64,000 bases of DNA, taken from contig CALSUF010000004.1 of assembly GCA_943789465.1 (NCBI GenBank), positions 186,001-250,000 on the forward strand, given 5' to 3'. The DNA is from an uncultured Flavobacteriaceae bacterium (GTDB lineage Bacteria; Bacteroidota; Bacteroidia; Flavobacteriales; Flavobacteriaceae). Position numbers and translations under genes: made by a program. Of the stretch, positions 27,256 to 36,810 are shown in pieces; the stretch's first letter is position 1, and every line of letters begins with the position of its first letter. Under the pieces are notes generated by a model. The model made no database searches and was not told the DNA's origin. It was given only the letters and a program-made list of their open reading frames with translations.

Positions 27256-28419
27256 ATGTCTAAAATATTAATCATTGAAGATGAAGCCTCCATACGTCGT
27301 GTGCTCGTAAAAATTCTTACAGAAGAAAACGATCAGTATCAAGTATTTGAAGCAGAGGATGGCTTGATAGGGACTGATATGATTAAAAAAGACGATTTTG
27401 ATTTGGTGCTTTGTGATATTAAAATGCCAAAAATGGACGGCGTTGAAGTTTTGGAAGCCGTCAAAAAAATTAAGCCCGAAATTCCTATGGTGATGATTTC
27501 TGGTCATGGCGATTTAGATACTGCTGTGAATACCATGCGTATGGGTGCTTTTGATTATATCTCCAAACCACCCGATTTAAACCGCTTATTGAATACCATT
27601 AGAAATGCACTCGACCGCAAACAACTGGTAGTCGAAAATAAACGACTCAAGCGAAAAGTCAGTAAACAGTACGAGATGGTTGGAAATACCCCTGAAATCG
27701 AGACGATCAAATCAATTATTGATAAAGTTGCGCCTACAGAAGCACGCGTGTTAGTGACTGGTCCTAACGGTACAGGAAAAGAATTGGTAGCGCATTGGTT
27801 ACATCAAAAAAGTGATCGTGCAAAAGGACCTATGATCGAGGTGAATTGTGCAGCTATCCCAAGTGAACTTATAGAAAGTGAGTTGTTTGGTCATATCAAA
27901 GGCGCATTTACAAGCGCTCATAAAGACCGTGCAGGAAAGTTTGAAGCAGCAAATAAAGGAACTATATTTCTTGATGAAGTAGGAGATATGAGCCTCTCTG
28001 CTCAAGCGAAAGTATTGCGTGCTTTGCAAGAAAGTCGTATCCAACGTGTAGGAAGTGATAAAGACATCAAAGTCGATGTACGGATTATTGCTGCGACTAA
28101 TAAAAATCTTAAGACTGAAATATCAGAAGGGCGTTTCCGAGAAGATTTATACCACCGTTTGGCTGTGATTCTGATTAAAGTCCCACCATTAAATGATCGC
28201 AGAGATGATATTCCAGTCTTAGTCGATTATTTTGCAAATAAAATAGCCTCAGAACAAGGAACGGTTAAAAAGAGTTTTTCAGCAGAGGCACTTAAATTAC
28301 TTCAGGCCTATGATTGGACTGGGAATATTAGAGAGTTAAGGAATGTTGTTGAACGTCTAATTATATTAGGAGAGGCTGAAGTGACGATCGCTGATGTCAA
28401 GGCATTTGTGAGTAAGTAA
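27256..28419 (+). CDS. sigma-54-type response regulator with GAFTSA loop and no HTH
   Basis: 387 residues: receiver (1-120; E9/D10 acidic pocket, phospho-acceptor D54 in CDIKMP, K104) and AAA+ ATPase (about 140-370; Walker A GPNGTGKE, Walker B GTIFLDEVGDM). Two departures from the NtrC pattern: the sigma-54 contact loop reads GAFTSA (216-221) rather than GAFTGA, and the protein ends at LGEAEVTIADVKAFVSK without the Fis-type helix-turn-helix. It may therefore act without DNA binding. Lies behind the ABC exporter genes. Confidence 0.9.
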   Translation: MSKILIIEDEASIRRVLVKILTEENDQYQVFEAEDGLIGTDMIKKDDFDLVLCDIKMPKMDGVEVLEAVKKIKPEIPMVMISGHGDLDTAVNTMRMGAFDYISKPPDLNRLLNTIRNALDRKQLVVENKRLKRKVSKQYEMVGNTPEIETIKSIIDKVAPTEARVLVTGPNGTGKELVAHWLHQKSDRAKGPMIEVNCAAIPSELIESELFGHIKGAFTSAHKDRAGKFEAANKGTIFLDEVGDMSLSAQAKVLRALQESRIQRVGSDKDIKVDVRIIAATNKNLKTEISEGRFREDLYHRLAVILIKVPPLNDRRDDIPVLVDYFANKIASEQGTVKKSFSAEALKLLQAYDWTGNIRELRNVVERLIILGEAEVTIADVKAFVSK

Positions 28420-28489
28420 CAATATTTATGTAATTATTAACGCTTAGATTCGTTAGAACGTTTAGATTTACTTAACTAAATAAAACCAC

Positions 28490-29893
28490 ATGAAACATCT
28501 AGTACTCTTCATTTTCTGTTCTTTAACGCTTGGGTTGAATGCGCAATCGGATGCGGATTATTTAAAATCAATCTATAAAAATTCCTTAACCAATGGGCAA
28601 AGTTACCAATGGTTAGATTATTTATCTAACGAAATTGGAGGTCGATTGTCAGGCTCTTTAAATGCCGAATTGGCAGTTGAGTATACAAAAACCGAATTAG
28701 AAAATTTAGATCTCGACCGCGTTTGGTTGCAACCTGTCATGGTACCAAAATGGGTGCGTGGTACTCCTGAGTTTTCTTATATACAAACAGCACCTGGAAA
28801 AACCATATCGGTCAATATTTGTGCTTTGGGAGGATCGGTTGCGACCCCACTTCAAGGAGTCAAAGCAGAAGTGATTGAAGTCCAGGGTATAGAAGAATTA
28901 AAAGCTCTAGATCGCAAAGATGTGGAAGGGAAAATAGTGTTCTTTAACCGCCCCATGCAAGCTGATTTAATCTTAACTTTTGAAGCTTATGGAGGTTGTG
29001 TCGATCAACGATATAATGGAGCTGAAGAAGCTGGAAAATTGGGGGCCGTTGCAATGATTGTACGGTCTATGAATTTGAGATTGGATGATTTGCCTCATAC
29101 AGGAGCGATGTCTTATGGTAATACCCCTGTTTCTAAACGTATTTCTTCATCAGCCATTAGTACCAATGATGCCGAAAAATTAAGTGGTATGTTAAAGATT
29201 GATTCTTCACTTAAATTATACATCAAACAAAGTTGTCGCCAATTAGGTGATGTGCAGTCTTATAATGTAATAGGAGAAATTACAGGGTCAGAATTTCCAG
29301 ATGAAATTATTACCGTTGGAGGGCATTTAGATTCATGGGATTTAGGAGATGGTTCTCATGACGATGGTGCAGGGTGTGTACAGTCCATGGATGTGTTACG
29401 CTTGTTAAAAATCTCAGGCATTACGCCCAAAAGAACGATTAGAGTTGTGTTGTTTATGAACGAAGAAAATGGCTTGAGAGGTGGAAATGCCTATGCCAAA
29501 GAAGCCACCCGTAAAGGGGAGAACCATGTTTTTGCTTTGGAAAGTGATTCTGGGGGGTTTACTCCGCGTGGTTTTACTTTTGATGGACCAGATTATAAAG
29601 TTGATCGAATCATGCGATGGAAGCCCTTATTTGAGCCCTATCTTATCCATTATTTCAAAAAAGGTGGGAGTGGTGCAGATATTGGTCCTTTGAAAAAAAG
29701 TACGAATGTATTGGCAGGGTTGCGTCCAGATTCACAGCGGTACTTTGATCACCACCATGCAGCAAATGATACGTTTGATGCCGTAAATAAACGTGAGTTA
29801 GAATTAGGAGCAGCCACTATGACGTCATTGATTTATTTGGTAGATAAATACGGGTTGAACTCCATTGAAGAAATACCACAACTCAAAGACTAG
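28490..29893 (+). CDS. M28 family zinc peptidase, exported
   Basis: 467 residues with a signal peptide (HLVLFIFCSLTLGLNAQ). PA-type insert (about 120-230), then the M28 catalytic domain: GGHLDSWDLGDGSHDDGAGC (zinc His and bridging Asp), NEENGLRGGNAYA (catalytic Glu pair), ALESDSGGF and HHHAANDTFDAV (last ligand). Resembles plasma glutamate carboxypeptidase/carboxypeptidase Q. Probably degrades peptides in the periplasm. Converges with the outer-membrane protein at 29899. Confidence 0.9.
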   Translation: MKHLVLFIFCSLTLGLNAQSDADYLKSIYKNSLTNGQSYQWLDYLSNEIGGRLSGSLNAELAVEYTKTELENLDLDRVWLQPVMVPKWVRGTPEFSYIQTAPGKTISVNICALGGSVATPLQGVKAEVIEVQGIEELKALDRKDVEGKIVFFNRPMQADLILTFEAYGGCVDQRYNGAEEAGKLGAVAMIVRSMNLRLDDLPHTGAMSYGNTPVSKRISSSAISTNDAEKLSGMLKIDSSLKLYIKQSCRQLGDVQSYNVIGEITGSEFPDEIITVGGHLDSWDLGDGSHDDGAGCVQSMDVLRLLKISGITPKRTIRVVLFMNEENGLRGGNAYAKEATRKGENHVFALESDSGGFTPRGFTFDGPDYKVDRIMRWKPLFEPYLIHYFKKGGSGADIGPLKKSTNVLAGLRPDSQRYFDHHHAANDTFDAVNKRELELGAATMTSLIYLVDKYGLNSIEEIPQLKD

Positions 29894-29898
29894 ATATT

Positions 29899-30765
29899 TT
29901 ATTTCACTAACTGAAAGATGTATCCAAAAGAAATGTTTCTTTGGAAAAAGAAAAATTCTTGAGAAGCCGAGTCGGCTGAAGAGTTGGTGGTCCGTATGTC
30001 CGACATATCAATATATCCTGCTTTAAATTCCGTTTGTATAAAAAAGTGATCAAACAAGGTTAAATTGATGCCAGCCTTAAATGACAGTCCAAATCCTGAT
30101 AAATGAAATTCATCATTTTTTTCTTTAGAAAGTAAAGTTGAGTTTGTTTTTGGATATAAAACCCCTGCGCCAAAAGATTCTAACAGATTCAGTTGTATTT
30201 TTTTGGAGTTCCAGTTTAGGTAGTCACCAAGGTTGTCAACTCTTGAAATTTCAAGGTTGATGTAGTTAAGGCCATCTGTATGTTCAAATTCTAAAAAATC
30301 TTCATCCACATATATAGGTGCATTGTCATACACACCATTAAATTCTGAGAGTGGATCATCCAAATCAATATAACCATCAATTGTGGCATATTGTTGTGCT
30401 ACCATTACGTATTTCATATGATCGACTCCTACAGAGAGATTCCAATTGTCATGGAAATAATACCCTATTCTTGCAACAGTTTGAGGAATAGAGATGTTTG
30501 CAGGATTTAAATACACGTCCGCATCCCATGGGGTTTGACGGTCTTTCGCAGCCACATCATAGAGCGTAAAGTTGTAATCATCTCCTTTAAAAGAGATGTC
30601 TGAATAGCTGTATTGAGCTTTGTTCCATCCCCAGTAAAAATAAAGTTTACCTTTATTTTTGGTTTTGAAATTTATTTCAGTAGTGAATGTTTCTAGGGGA
30701 GTTTCTTGAGAATATCCTTGAATACTAAATCCAATTAATAAACAAATGAGTAGTGCCTTTTGCAT
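29899..30765 (-). CDS. predicted outer-membrane beta-barrel protein
   Basis: 288 residues with a cleavable signal peptide (LLICLLIGFSIQGYSQ). Alternating hydrophobic/aromatic strands (KLYFYWGWNKAQYSYSDI, FNTVARIGYYFHDNWNLSVG, GLSFKAGINLTLFDHFFIQTEFKAG) and a final strand ISFGYIFQL suggest an 8- to 12-stranded barrel. No specific family is named with confidence. It starts 5 bp after the kdsA stop and is probably in the same operon. Confidence 0.7.
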   Translation of the reverse strand: MQKALLICLLIGFSIQGYSQETPLETFTTEINFKTKNKGKLYFYWGWNKAQYSYSDISFKGDDYNFTLYDVAAKDRQTPWDADVYLNPANISIPQTVARIGYYFHDNWNLSVGVDHMKYVMVAQQYATIDGYIDLDDPLSEFNGVYDNAPIYVDEDFLEFEHTDGLNYINLEISRVDNLGDYLNWNSKKIQLNLLESFGAGVLYPKTNSTLLSKEKNDEFHLSGFGLSFKAGINLTLFDHFFIQTEFKAGYIDMSDIRTTNSSADSASQEFFFFQRNISFGYIFQLVK

Positions 30766-30770
30766 AGGTT

Positions 30771-31588
30771 CTAAAGGGAATTGATGGTGCGTCTTATTGC
30801 ACTTAAATTGGTAAGTAATTTTTCTAAATGATCGAGATGGAGCATATTAGCGCCATCACTCTTGGCATTGGAAGGATCAAAATGTGTTTCAATAAACAAG
30901 CCATCAACGTTGTTAACGATGCCTGCGCGAGCAATAGTTTCAATCATTTCCGGACGACCACCAGTTACGCCACTCGTTTGGTTGGGTTGTTGTAGTGAGT
31001 GTGTTACATCTAAAACAGTGGGTGCAAAAGCACGCATTGTTGGAATGCCACGAAAATCAACAATCATGTCTTGATAGCCAAACATAGTACCACGATCGGT
31101 GATCCATGCTTTTTCATTTCCTGCATCTTTTACTTTTTGAACGGCATGTTTCATGGCTTCGGGACTCATAAATTGTCCTTTTTTTAAGTTTACAACTTTT
31201 CCTGTTTTCGCTGCCGCAACCACAAGGTCAGTTTGTCTGACTAAAAATGCAGGAATTTGCAACACATCTACATATTGAGCCGCCATAGCTGCATCTGACA
31301 CTTCATGAATATCCGTTACTGTAGGGATGTCAAAGGTTTCAGAAACTTTTCTAAGAATTTTCAAGGCCTTTTCATCTCCAATGCCTGTAAACTGTCAATT
31401 CGACTGCGATTTGCTTTCTTAAAACTGCCTTTAAAAATGTAAGGAATTTTTAAATTTTCTGTGATTTTACACACTTTTTCTGCAATTTCAAGGGCCATTG
31501 TTTCGCCTTCTATGGCACAAGGACCTGCTAATAAGAAAAAATTGTCCGAAGTTGTATGTTTTAATTTTGGAATATCTTGAAGATTCAT
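30771..31588 (-). pseudogene. kdsA: 3-deoxy-8-phosphooctulonate synthase, interrupted by one frameshift
   Basis: KDO-8-phosphate synthase condenses PEP and arabinose-5-phosphate for lipopolysaccharide core synthesis. The first part (from ATG 31588) has FLLAGPCAIEGE and FKGSFKKANRSRIDS, then runs out of frame. The second resumes at LKILRKVSETFDIPTVTDIHE and continues to the end with DVLQIPAFLVRQTDL and FDPSNAKSDGANM. The break is an A-run at 31389-31391 (TTT on the coding strand); one extra T restores SFTGIGDEKAL. All other residues are conserved. As kdsA is normally essential, a sequencing error is more likely than real loss. Confidence 0.88.
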
Positions 31589-31673
31589 TGCTGTAAATTT
31601 ATGCTGCAAATATAATCAAAATTAAAAGGTGTTATAAAATTAATAAGCAGTACAAAAGTCAGAAAATTAAATG

Positions 31674-31681
31674 TAACTTTG
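31674..31681 (+). promoter_or_regulatory. -7 promoter box of typA
   Basis: TAACTTTG fits TAnnTTTG, 21 nt upstream of the typA ATG at 31703. Confidence 0.5.
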
Positions 31682-31702
31682 CACGCTTAAAACAAGGCAC
31701 TT

Positions 31703-33502
31703 ATGGCTAATGTAAAAAACATCGCAATCATTGCACACGTCGATCACGGAAAAACAACGTTGGTTGACAAGATTATGTATCACTGTCAACTGTTTCGTGA
31801 AAATCAAAACACAGGTGATTTAATTTTAGATAACAACGATCTTGAACGTGAAAGAGGAATTACAATCACGTCCAAAAATGTTTCTGTAGTATATAAAGAC
31901 ACTAAAATCAATATTATTGACACTCCTGGTCACGCCGATTTTGGTGGTGAAGTCGAACGTGTTCTTAACATGGCTGATGGTGTGTTGTTGTTAGTAGATG
32001 CTTTTGAAGGTCCAATGCCTCAAACGCGTTTTGTACTGCAAAAAGCTATTGATTTAGGATTGAAGCCTTGTGTAGTAGTCAATAAAGTTGATAAGGAAAA
32101 CTGTACTCCAGATGAGGTACATGAAAAAGTGTTTGATTTGATGTTTGAATTAGGAGCAGAAGAGTGGCAATTAGATTTTCCAACAGTTTATGGATCTGCC
32201 AAAAACAATTGGATGAACCATGACTGGAAAGAGGAAACTGATAATATTGAGCCGTTATTAGATATGGTGATTGAGCACATTCCTTCACCAAAAATTCCAG
32301 AAGGAAATACACAGATGTTAATTACATCTTTGGATTTCTCTTCTTTTACGGGACGAATCGCTATTGGACGATTGACACGTGGTGAATTAAAAACAGGACA
32401 GCAAATTTCGTTAGTAAAACGAGATGGAAGTATTGTGAAATCCAAAATAAAAGAACTTCATGTTTTTGAGGGACTAGGAAGAAAAAAGATTGATGAGGTT
32501 CAAACAGGAGATATTTGCGCTATTGTTGGATTAGAAGGCTTTGAAATTGGTGATACAGTTGCCGATATTGAAAACCCAGAAGGTTTAAAAACAATTGCTA
32601 TTGATGAGCCAACAATGAGTATGTTGTTTACAATTAACGATTCTCCTTTCTTTGGGAAAGACGGAAAGTTTGTAACATCAAGACACATTAAGGAGCGCCT
32701 GGATAAAGAATTAGAAAAGAATTTAGCATTACGTGTTAATGCTACGGATAGTGCCGATAAATTCATGGTCTTTGGAAGAGGAGTTTTACACTTATCTGTA
32801 CTCATCGAAACGATGCGTCGGGAAGGGTATGAATTACAAATTGGACAACCACAAGTAATTATAAAAGTTATTGACGGAGTTAAATGTGAACCTGTCGAAG
32901 AAATGACGATTGATTTACCTGAGTCTGTATCAGGAAAAGCGATTGAAATGGTGACCATGCGTAAAGGAGAAATGTTAAGCATGGAAGCAAAAGGAGACCG
33001 TATGGTTTGTGAGTTTATAATTCCTTCTAGAGGAATTATAGGGATGCGTAATCAACTCTTGACGGCTACGGCTGGAGAGGCAATTATGGCACACAGATTT
33101 AAAGAATACCAGCCGCTTAAAGGTGGAATTCCAGAACGTCAAAATGGATCTCTAGTTTCTATGGAATTAGGTCAAGCAATTCCTTATTCTATTGATAAGT
33201 TACAAGACAGAGGTAAGTTTTTTGTCGATCCAGGCGAAAGTATTTATGAAGGTCAAGTGATTGGCGAAAATTCTCGTGGGGATGATATGGCTATTAACAT
33301 TACAAAAACTAAAAAGTTGAGTAACGTTCGTAGTTCAGGAGCTGATGATAAAGCTAAAATTGTTCCAGCAATTAAGTTTTCTTTAGAAGAGGCTTTAGAA
33401 TATATCCAAAAGGATGAGTACGTTGAAGTAACGCCTAAGTCTTTAAGATTGCGTAAAATATACCTTACTGAAGTGGATCGTAAACGCAATAAAATCATAT
33501 AA
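31703..33502 (+). CDS. typA: ribosome-associated GTPase TypA/BipA
   Basis: Translational GTPase of the EF-G/LepA family acting in ribosome assembly and stress. 599 residues. G1 [12 protein letters not shown]2 RERGITI, G3 DTPGHADFGGEVER, G4 VVNKVDKE, then EF-G-like domains and the BipA-specific C-terminus (MAINITKTKKLSNVRSSGADD). The stop codon overlaps the next start by one base (TAATG). Confidence 0.96.
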   Translation: MANVKNIAIIAHVDHGKTTLVDKIMYHCQLFRENQNTGDLILDNNDLERERGITITSKNVSVVYKDTKINIIDTPGHADFGGEVERVLNMADGVLLLVDAFEGPMPQTRFVLQKAIDLGLKPCVVVNKVDKENCTPDEVHEKVFDLMFELGAEEWQLDFPTVYGSAKNNWMNHDWKEETDNIEPLLDMVIEHIPSPKIPEGNTQMLITSLDFSSFTGRIAIGRLTRGELKTGQQISLVKRDGSIVKSKIKELHVFEGLGRKKIDEVQTGDICAIVGLEGFEIGDTVADIENPEGLKTIAIDEPTMSMLFTINDSPFFGKDGKFVTSRHIKERLDKELEKNLALRVNATDSADKFMVFGRGVLHLSVLIETMRREGYELQIGQPQVIIKVIDGVKCEPVEEMTIDLPESVSGKAIEMVTMRKGEMLSMEAKGDRMVCEFIIPSRGIIGMRNQLLTATAGEAIMAHRFKEYQPLKGGIPERQNGSLVSMELGQAIPYSIDKLQDRGKFFVDPGESIYEGQVIGENSRGDDMAINITKTKKLSNVRSSGADDKAKIVPAIKFSLEEALEYIQKDEYVEVTPKSLRLRKIYLTEVDRKRNKII

Positions 33503-33732
33503 TGATTTTTTTGGAAACTCATGCGACTGAACTCGTAGGATATTTAGCAATGCTGCTGTTGTTGATCTCTTTTTTAATGAAAGATATCAGACATTTACGG
33601 AAGCTGAACACTGTTGCTTGCACGTTATTTGTAGCATATGGTTTCATGTTATCAACCTCGTGGCCCATAATTATTTCGAATGCCTCTATTATGGGAATTA
33701 ATATATATTACCTGTTTTTCAAGAAAAATTAG
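33502..33732 (+). CDS. small inner-membrane protein (YgjV-like, 76 aa)
   Basis: Three short hydrophobic helices (VGYLAMLLLLISFLMKD, LNTVACTLFVAYGFMLS, WPIIISNASIMGINIYYLF). The pattern of a half-unit with a polar KDIRHLRKLN loop resembles the YgjV/SWEET-like small membrane proteins. Relatives are often mislabelled uroporphyrinogen decarboxylase; nothing of that enzyme is present. Translationally coupled to typA by a one-base overlap. Confidence 0.7.
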   Translation: MIFLETHATELVGYLAMLLLLISFLMKDIRHLRKLNTVACTLFVAYGFMLSTSWPIIISNASIMGINIYYLFFKKN

Positions 33733-33804
33733 TATTTTCACAAGATATACTAACTTGTTGTACGAGAATTTAGTGGCCTCATGTGCTCTGCTAATAATCA
33801 ATGT

Positions 33805-33812
33805 TAGTTTTG
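33805..33812 (+). promoter_or_regulatory. -7 promoter box of the surface-polysaccharide cluster
   Basis: TAGTTTTG, 31 nt upstream of the TTG start of the flippase gene. Confidence 0.45.
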
Positions 33813-33843
33813 TGCGTTATATTAATAGTTCTAATGAGCCAAT

Positions 33844-35133
33844 TTGAAGTTACCTAAATTCATAAGTAATAATTTAATCCTAAAGATCACCTCACTCAAT
33901 TCTTTGGTTGTGGGAGCGCGGCTTCTGATCTCGTTAGTCGTTCAGAAACTATTGGCTGAGTACACAGGTCAATCAGGGATTGCCAAAGTAGGTCAGTTGC
34001 GAAACATCTCTTCGATGCTTATGAGTCTTACATCTCTTGGGACCTTTAACGGCGTTGTGAAGTATGTTTCAGAGTACAAGTCAGATCAAAAAAACTTACT
34101 TAAATTATTTTCAACTTTATATGTTGTCAGTTTTACGGCGAGTGTTTTATTATTTTTCATACTGTTTTTTGGAGCTTCTTATTTATCAAATACATTATTT
34201 TTTACAAATGATTATGTAGTTGTTTTTAAAGTGACGGCTGTTGTGGTTCCTTTTATTTCGATGCATCGAATTTTTACTGGTGTTATAAATGGACTTTCAG
34301 ACTACAAAAAGCATGCTAAAATTGAGTTTATTTCTCATTTTCTAGCAGCAGTTTTATTGCTTGTCAGTCTTTATTTTTATTCTTTAAAAGGCGTGTTAAT
34401 TGCCATTGCATTGACGCCAATTATTCAGTTTACCGTTCTAATCATCATCTTTGGAAAACTGTTAAAAGACTATGTTGATTTTAAATCAATAACTTTTAAA
34501 ATCCCTTTTTTAAAGCAGCTTTTAGGGTTTACGGTCATGTCTTTTGTAGCAACAGTACTCTCAAATTATGTTGAAATTGATTTAAGAACATTGATTTTAG
34601 ATAAAATTAGTGAAGCTGAAGCTGGCTCATGGACAGCTATGAGTTCAATTTCTAAAATTTACATGCAATTTTTAATTGCAATTTTCTCTCTCTATATTTT
34701 ACCTAAGTACGCAACTATTAATACCTCATTTGAGTTTAGAACAGAACTAAAGAAAATTTATAAATCATTAGTTCCACTTGTTTTTGTAGGCATGATTTTA
34801 GTATATCTTTTGAGAAATATATTAATCGAACTTATTTTTACAGAAGCCTTTTTGGGCATGGCTATTTTATTTAAATGGCAATTAGCAGGAGATTTTGTTC
34901 GCTTTATTGCCAATGTCTTGTCCTACCAGTTTTTAGCAAAAAAACAAATTAAATATTTTGTTTCTACACAACTTTTAGGGTTGGTTATGTATTATATTTT
35001 TGGTAGATATTATTTAGGCTCTTTTGGAACCGAAGGGGTTGTAATGGCTCTATTTGTTAGCAATTTAATATATTTAGGAGCTGTATTTTTTGTTTTAAGA
35101 AACACCCTTTTAGGGAGAAACAGGGATATATAA
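33844..35133 (+). CDS. O-antigen/lipid-linked oligosaccharide flippase (Wzx-like)
   Basis: MATE-fold polysaccharide exporter, 429 residues with about twelve helices. The opening SLNSLVVGARLLISLVVQKLLA and TGQSGIAKVGQLRNIS resemble WzxE, the flippase of enterobacterial common antigen/O-antigen lipid intermediates. The frame has no ATG near the N-terminus, and a TTG at 33844 gives the natural MKLPKFISN start. First gene of a three-gene surface-glycan operon (10 bp to the next). Confidence 0.85.
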   Translation: MKLPKFISNNLILKITSLNSLVVGARLLISLVVQKLLAEYTGQSGIAKVGQLRNISSMLMSLTSLGTFNGVVKYVSEYKSDQKNLLKLFSTLYVVSFTASVLLFFILFFGASYLSNTLFFTNDYVVVFKVTAVVVPFISMHRIFTGVINGLSDYKKHAKIEFISHFLAAVLLLVSLYFYSLKGVLIAIALTPIIQFTVLIIIFGKLLKDYVDFKSITFKIPFLKQLLGFTVMSFVATVLSNYVEIDLRTLILDKISEAEAGSWTAMSSISKIYMQFLIAIFSLYILPKYATINTSFEFRTELKKIYKSLVPLVFVGMILVYLLRNILIELIFTEAFLGMAILFKWQLAGDFVRFIANVLSYQFLAKKQIKYFVSTQLLGLVMYYIFGRYYLGSFGTEGVVMALFVSNLIYLGAVFFVLRNTLLGRNRDI

Positions 35134-35142
35134 AAATTAGTA

Positions 35143-36771
35143 ATGTTACAAATAGAAATGACAAATTTTAAAATCATAAAAAAAATATTTTATCAGTTTT
35201 TGATTCCTGTCTTTGTTGCCGTAGTTTTTGAACTCATCAATAAAGGGTATGAAGTTTCGACAGTTTATAATTTTATAGAAAATAGTTTATTTTCTATGAT
35301 ACTAGTAAGCCCCGTTAATTTTATTGTGAATCGTAAATTACATCTATGGTATATAACACTCACGTTTCTTGTATTTTGTCTTTCAATTTATTTTGAAACG
35401 GTTTATTACTACTTTTTTGAGACCTATTTGAGTGCATCTTCATTATTTGTCTTATTTGATTCAAACAGTTCAGAAGCTGCTGAATTCCTTGATTTTTATG
35501 TCGATTATAGGGTCATAATTTTTTCTGTTTTGATGCTTTTTGTCATTATAACTTCTACCTTAAGAATTAAATCGCTTTTACGTGATTTTAATAAAACCTT
35601 AACTCGGACTAAGATGCTGACCTCTACTTATATATTGCTGGTATTAGCATTTCTAAAGTTTTCTGGACTGATTGTTTACAACCTCGCTTATTTAATACTA
35701 AAATCCTCGATAGAGTACAATGAAGAATCTAGTAAATTAGGAGCTTATAAAACAAATAAAACGGGTAATTTTAACAATGTTTCTCGACCTATTGTCCAAG
35801 AAGATGAGGTGTATGTTATTGTTTTGGGAGAATCGACTTCCCGATCACATTTTGGTTTATATGATTACTCCAGACCGACAACCCCAAAACTCAATTCTCT
35901 TAAAGATGAGTTAATAATTTACAATGATGTCATCAGCCCGCATGCCCATTCGATAGCTTCAATCACTAAGGTCTTTACTCTTGGAAATTACGAACATCCA
36001 GATAAAATTGGAGATGGTTCTATTATTCAACTCGCAAATAAGGCTAATTTTGAAACTGTTTGGTTGTCCAATCAAAGACCCATTGGGATCTATGAAAGTC
36101 TAGTTACCAAAATCGCACTCTCATCCAATAAAAGTAAATTTTTAACCACCACATATGGTGTCCATAGTAAAGTAAAAGATGCCGAACTTTTACCTGAACT
36201 TGAAAGGGTTCTGTCGGACGATTCCTCCTCCAAAAAATTCATTATAATTCACCTTATGGGAACACATACTAGTTATGTAAATAGGTATCCTGACACTTTC
36301 AATAAATTTAAAGACACTCCGTTTAGTAATTATAAATCGGATGAAACTTCTAGAATAATCAACCACTATGATAATGCAGTATTGTACACTGACTTTGTAG
36401 TTTCTGAAATCATTCAAAAAGTTAAAGATTTAAACACTAAAAGTTTTGTGTTATATATGTCAGACCATGGGGAAGAATTATTTAAAGACCGTAACATGGC
36501 AGGACATAATGAGGATGTTTCAACCCAAGACATGTACGACGTTCCATTTTTATTATGGCAGTCGGATGATTATAAGGAACAGAAACAACTCAAAATTGAT
36601 GTAGATCGCTCCTATATGCTTGATGACTTGTTTCACAGTATAGCAGATCTATTAGAAATTTCTGCTAAAGAGGTAGAAGAAGAACGCAGTATTTTCAATG
36701 CTGCATTTAAAGACCGAAAAAGATTCATTTTAGAGTCTTCGGAATATGACACATATTTTAATTTGGATTAA
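35143..36771 (+). CDS. phosphoethanolamine transferase-like, sulfatase-fold membrane protein
   Basis: 542 residues: about five N-terminal helices (1-200) and a periplasmic alkaline-phosphatase/sulfatase-fold domain (about 225-540). Metal and nucleophile residues match EptA/CptA: VIVLGESTSRSHFGLYDY (Thr nucleophile in the EST motif), IIHLMGTHTSY, and MSDHGEELF plus AGHNEDV. Such enzymes add phosphoethanolamine to lipid A, LPS core or other surface glycans. Second gene of the surface-glycan operon. Confidence 0.87.
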   Translation: MLQIEMTNFKIIKKIFYQFLIPVFVAVVFELINKGYEVSTVYNFIENSLFSMILVSPVNFIVNRKLHLWYITLTFLVFCLSIYFETVYYYFFETYLSASSLFVLFDSNSSEAAEFLDFYVDYRVIIFSVLMLFVIITSTLRIKSLLRDFNKTLTRTKMLTSTYILLVLAFLKFSGLIVYNLAYLILKSSIEYNEESSKLGAYKTNKTGNFNNVSRPIVQEDEVYVIVLGESTSRSHFGLYDYSRPTTPKLNSLKDELIIYNDVISPHAHSIASITKVFTLGNYEHPDKIGDGSIIQLANKANFETVWLSNQRPIGIYESLVTKIALSSNKSKFLTTTYGVHSKVKDAELLPELERVLSDDSSSKKFIIIHLMGTHTSYVNRYPDTFNKFKDTPFSNYKSDETSRIINHYDNAVLYTDFVVSEIIQKVKDLNTKSFVLYMSDHGEELFKDRNMAGHNEDVSTQDMYDVPFLLWQSDDYKEQKQLKIDVDRSYMLDDLFHSIADLLEISAKEVEEERSIFNAAFKDRKRFILESSEYDTYFNLD

Positions 36772-36810
36772 ATTTGAACCAACGATTATGAACCTCGGTA
36801 AATTTTTATT

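Noticed and set aside
33502..33732. Label uroporphyrinogen decarboxylase for the 76-residue gene
   Set aside because: The protein is only three short membrane helices; no residues of HemE are present.
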